DNA from: Aminobacter carboxidus
GTDB lineage: Bacteria > Pseudomonadota > Alphaproteobacteria > Rhizobiales > Rhizobiaceae
NCBI RefSeq assembly: GCF_014863355.1
Contig: NZ_JACZEP010000003.1
Location: 62,001-126,000, forward strand
Direction of reading: 5' to 3'
Length of the DNA: 64,000 nucleotides
The notes under the pieces are model-generated. The model made no database searches. It was not told where the DNA came from and worked only from the letters and a program-made list of their open reading frames with translations. Below are positions 61,380-64,000 of the stretch, piece after piece (position 1 is the first letter of the stretch; every line of letters starts with the position of its first letter). Position numbers and translations under genes: made by a program.

Positions 61380-62540
61380 ATGCCTTACGTCTTGCCTGAT
61401 TTGTCCCTCGATCAACTCATCGGGCCCGCCATGCGGGCAACCGAGGTTCTGGTACGTCTCGACGAGCGTGTGGCCCGTTCGCCGGTTGGCGCGGGCTTTG
61501 TCGCGCGCAGTCATTTTGCCGACGCCGTCTCGGCACTATGGCTCGAGGGTGAGCTCGTGCATGTCGAGGACCTGGTGCTGCACGACGCGCATATGGATCA
61601 GCGGGCGCCGACGCACGAGTTGACCCGGGCCCATGAAATCTTGCGGCTCAGGCGCCAGGTGCTTGCCAACAAGCCGGATTGGGCGCTCGGCCGCGACGGC
61701 CTTGCCGCTTTATGCGGGCGGTTTGCGGCAGCGGGGCCGATGGGCTCGGAGACGCAGTTGCAGGTGCCGGGGAAGGGCAGTGCTGTAGGCGGTCAGGATG
61801 ACGAGCAGGAACCGGAGGACGACGGCCTCGGCTCAGGGAGCCTCAGTGCCGAATTGGCTGCGCTGGATGCAGCGCTTGGCCGCGCCAATGCAGTGCTTGA
61901 CGCAGCACGGGCGCCGGCCACGGCAGGGCGCGATACGACGTTAGGCGGCGAGGCGGCCGCCACCCGAAATCCCTTGCTTTATGACGGTGACTGGGACGAG
62001 CAGGAGCGGCTGGGCGAGTGGAAGACTGCGCTCGCCAAGCTCGACGGTTTGCCAGCTCTGCTGCGTGCCGCGGTCGCTTTCGACGCCTGGAACGCCATTG
62101 CGCCGCTGCAGCATGCACCGTGGCTCGGTCGTCTGCTCGTCGCAGCACTGTTGCGTCAGGCCGGCACGACGACCGCGCAGCTGGCCGCGCTCTATCTCGG
62201 GGCCCGGGCCATTGGACGCGAGCGCCGGCAATCGCGCGACCGCACGACAAGGCTGATCGCCTTTGTCGACAGCGTCCATGAAAGTGCTGTGGCTGGGATC
62301 AAGGAACACGACCGGCTGATGCTGGCCAGGATGCAGATGGAGCGCCGGCTCAAGGGTCGGCGCTCGACGTCAAAGCTGCCGCAGCTGATCGATCTTGTGT
62401 TGTCGCGGCCGCTGGTCAGCAGCGGCATGATCGAAAAGGAACTCGGCGTCACCACCGCCGGCGCGCTCAATCTCATAGGCGAGCTCGATCTGCGAGAGTT
62501 CACGGGCAGAGGCAGGTACCGGGCCTGGGGTGTGATGTAG
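61380..62540 (+). CDS. RHE_PE00001 family protein (DUF1612 plus HTH)
   Basis: A 386-aa protein of a family recurrent on rhizobial plasmids. The N-terminal part has PYVLPDLSLDQLIGPAMRATE, then SHFADAVSALWLEGELVHVED and THELTRAHEILRLRR. The middle is an acidic, low-complexity linker (QDDEQEPEDDGLGSGS). The C-terminal ~150 residues hold DUF1612 and a terminal winged-HTH-like segment (PQLIDLVLSRPLVSSGMIEK, VTTAGALNLIGELDLREFTG). The layout resembles Fic-associated HTH proteins but no Fic motif is seen. Start: ATG 61380. Function is unknown; DNA binding is inferred from the HTH. Confidence 0.82.
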   Translation: MPYVLPDLSLDQLIGPAMRATEVLVRLDERVARSPVGAGFVARSHFADAVSALWLEGELVHVEDLVLHDAHMDQRAPTHELTRAHEILRLRRQVLANKPDWALGRDGLAALCGRFAAAGPMGSETQLQVPGKGSAVGGQDDEQEPEDDGLGSGSLSAELAALDAALGRANAVLDAARAPATAGRDTTLGGEAAATRNPLLYDGDWDEQERLGEWKTALAKLDGLPALLRAAVAFDAWNAIAPLQHAPWLGRLLVAALLRQAGTTTAQLAALYLGARAIGRERRQSRDRTTRLIAFVDSVHESAVAGIKEHDRLMLARMQMERRLKGRRSTSKLPQLIDLVLSRPLVSSGMIEKELGVTTAGALNLIGELDLREFTGRGRYRAWGVM

Positions 62541-62917
62541 GGTCGGCCGGTGACGGAGGGCACCGTGCGTCACGGCTCGTAGCGGCCAGGCTCGAAACTG
62601 AAATCTTCAGCCGGGACGCCGTCGCCTCAGAGGCGTGATGTGAGGCAACGAAGCAAGCCGCGCTACTGGCTGCCGCGGCGCCACTTCAAGATGCTAGGGA
62701 CCTGGGTCCGTTCGTTGTCGTCACCGCGAAGCAGAGGCGACCGCGATCCGGGGGCCTACCGCCCATCGGGCACGGTCATTGGCAGCGCCGGCGGTGGCCC
62801 GACTTGCTGACATAGAGCTCCACCAGTTCCTTATGGGGTGACGCGCGTCGGGCATCATCCAGGCTGAGCGTGGGAACCTCTATGGCCCAGCCTAGTAGCA
62901 CTGCTAGGCATGCCTGC
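62541..62917. other. Intergenic stretch without a convincing gene
   Basis: About 380 bp between the RHE_PE00001 gene and a pseudogene fragment. The only sizeable reading frame (62776-62967, minus, 63 codons) lacks a recognisable domain and partly overlaps the pseudogene. No terminator with a T-tract was seen. Confidence 0.5.
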
Positions 62918-63094
62918 TCAAATTTGCCGACCAGACACGAGCGCGAGCAGGAAGTGGCCGGCGTCAAAAATGTGCGCCTCCATGCGCGGCAGGGCCTGCA
63001 TCCATGAGCTGCGGGACATCGTCTCCCAGATGATGGCGCAATTCGTAAGGCTTGAAGGTGCCTGCCGGGTCAGGAAGTCCTGTGCAGCGTCTTC
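62918..63094 (-). pseudogene. Remnant of an alpha/beta-hydrolase C-terminus
   Basis: The minus strand directly after the galactonate-dehydratase stop codon reads in frame EDAAQDFLTRQAP, TNCAIIWETMSRSSWMQALP, RMEAHIFDAGHFLLALVSGR and then stops. The stretch LPRMEAHIFDAGHFLL has the strand-His-Phe layout of the catalytic His region of haloalkane-dehalogenase/epoxide-hydrolase-like enzymes. CAIIWE resembles the IVWG strand before it, with the acid-containing loop apparently missing. There is no start codon or N-terminal domain here, so it is a decayed fragment, not a gene. Confidence 0.6.
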
Positions 63095-64000
63095 TCACCA
63101 TTCGGCGAATGAGCCATCCTTGTGGCGCCAGATGGGGTTGCGCCAGCGATGGCCTTCCTTGGCGCGTTCCTTGACGTAGTCCTCGTCGATCTCGACCCCG
63201 AGGCCGGGGCCATTCGGGATGGTGACGTAACCGTCTTCGTAATGGAACACGTCCTTGTTCTTGGCGTAGTCCATCAGGTCGTTGGACTTGTTGTAGTGGA
63301 TGCCCAGGCTCTGTTCCTGGATGAAGGCATTGTAGCTCACCGCGTCGAGCTGCAGGCAGGCGGCAAGCGCGATCGGACCGAGCGGGCAGTGGGGGGCCAC
63401 GGCGACGTCATAGGCTTCGGCCATGGCAGCGATCTTGCGACATTCGGTGATGCCGCCGGCATGTGACAGATCCGGCTGGATGATGTCGACGACGCCTTCC
63501 TGGAGCACGCTCTTGAAGTCCCAGCGGCTATAGAGGCGTTCGCCAAGCGCGATTGGCGCCGATGACAGGGCAGCGATCTCTTTCAATGCCTCGCGGTTTT
63601 CGCTGAGCACCGGTTCCTCGATGAACATCAGCCTGTAGGGCTCGAGCTCCTTGACCAGGACCCGGGCCATCGGCCGGTGGACGCGGCCATGGAAGTCGAC
63701 GGCGATGCCGACATGCGGGCCGACTGCCTCGCGCACCATGGCGACACGCTCGATCGCCGCATCGATCTTGTCGTGACTGTCGACGATCTGAAGCTCTTCG
63801 GTGCCGTTCATCTTGAGCGCGGTGAACCCGCGCGCAACGACGTCTTTGGCACCTGCTGCGACTTCCGACGGCCGGTCGCCACCGATCCAGGAATAGACCT
63901 TGATGCGGTCGCGGCAGCGCCCGCCAAGCAGTTCATGCACCGGCACGCCGAGTGCCCGGCCCTTGATATCCCACAGCGCCTGGTCGATGCCGGCAATCGC
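63095..64000 (-). CDS. dgoD: Galactonate dehydratase (enolase superfamily), partial: C-terminal 301 aa
   Basis: The gene runs off the window at its 5' end; the in-frame upstream part reads [18 protein letters not shown], the usual DgoD sequence. Metal ligands and acid/base residues of the mandelate-racemase subgroup are present: Asp and His in [10 protein letters not shown], Glu in FIEEPV, Glu in [10 protein letters not shown], and His in APHCPLGP. The C-terminal block [20 protein letters not shown] and [16 protein letters not shown] is typical of D-galactonate dehydratase. The reaction is dehydration of D-galactonate to 2-keto-3-deoxygalactonate in the De Ley-Doudoroff pathway. The rest of that pathway, if present, lies outside the window. 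Confidence 0.92.
   Translation of the reverse strand, partial: AIAGIDQALWDIKGRALGVPVHELLGGRCRDRIKVYSWIGGDRPSEVAAGAKDVVARGFTALKMNGTEELQIVDSHDKIDAAIERVAMVREAVGPHVGIAVDFHGRVHRPMARVLVKELEPYRLMFIEEPVLSENREALKEIAALSSAPIALGERLYSRWDFKSVLQEGVVDIIQPDLSHAGGITECRKIAAMAEAYDVAVAPHCPLGPIALAACLQLDAVSYNAFIQEQSLGIHYNKSNDLMDYAKNKDVFHYEDGYVTIPNGPGLGVEIDEDYVKERAKEGHRWRNPIWRHKDGSFAEW

Noticed and set aside
62776-62967. A 63-codon minus-strand frame after the hydrolase fragment
   Set aside because: No Shine-Dalgarno, no known domain, and it overlaps the better-supported pseudogene frame.

Overview
The window reads as about 64 kb of a GC-rich alphaproteobacterial replicon, most likely a plasmid or chromid of a Hyphomicrobiales (Rhizobiales) bacterium of the Mesorhizobium/Phyllobacteriaceae type. 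The main reason is a complete repABC unit (repA, repB, an antisense ctRNA, repC) with two perfect copies of the 16-bp repABC-type parS palindrome at 54.9-59.0 kb. IalB, SapC, DUF6916, RHE_PE00001-family and FadR/GntR genes also fit this group. Species is not decided, and the plasmid call is inference because the replicon ends are not seen.

Layout. 0-4.7 kb: peptide-type ABC binding protein plus an S12 serine D-aminopeptidase-like hydrolase, divergent from an AraC regulator. 4.9-8.2 kb: an unknown 301-aa protein, then a periplasmic phytase-like esterase/beta-propeller protein preceded by a multi-heptamer Pho box. 8.3-15.2 kb: a minus-strand signalling cluster with a GGDEF-EAL protein, a degenerate ATPase-fold protein, a STAS-like/methyltransferase fusion, a membrane SpoIIE-type phosphatase, a HATPase kinase-like protein and a STAS-like protein. 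It looks like a partner-switching system related in architecture to SiaABC(D) and BtrUVW, but with a methyltransferase output arm. 15.4-18.5 kb: an FtsK translocase without a membrane domain, and an IalB-like protein.

18.7-36.6 kb: a surface region. A 4279-aa protein has an extended signal peptide, an N-terminal beta-barrel like that of inverse autotransporters, and a very long beta-helix passenger made of macro-modules. It is followed by three tail-collar (Mdp-type) proteins in tandem, a protein with a histone-H1-like Lys/Ala tail joined to a beta-propeller, a GNAT acetyltransferase, a DUF6916 protein and a SapC-family protein. 36.8-37.4 kb: two small membrane proteins (DUF883/ElaB-like and Thivi_2564-like).

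37.5-54.6 kb: an uptake and catabolic island. It holds a polar amino-acid ABC transporter, a polyamine/opine-type ABC transporter, two paralogous FadR-type regulators, a feruloyl-CoA-synthetase-like ligase, an acrylyl-CoA-reductase-like oxidoreductase, an enoyl-CoA hydratase, a GlcD-type FAD dehydrogenase and a fused indolepyruvate:ferredoxin oxidoreductase. Together these suggest uptake and oxidation of an aromatic amino acid or aryl-2-hydroxy/keto acid through CoA thioesters.

54.6-62.5 kb: replicon maintenance. It holds a WGR protein, parS, repA, repB, ctRNA, repC, an Xre-RES toxin-antitoxin pair, a tyrosine recombinase and an RHE_PE00001-family protein. 62.5-64 kb: a decayed alpha/beta-hydrolase fragment and the C-terminal 301 aa of a galactonate dehydratase running off the window. 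No tRNA, rRNA, IS element or CRISPR array was recognised.
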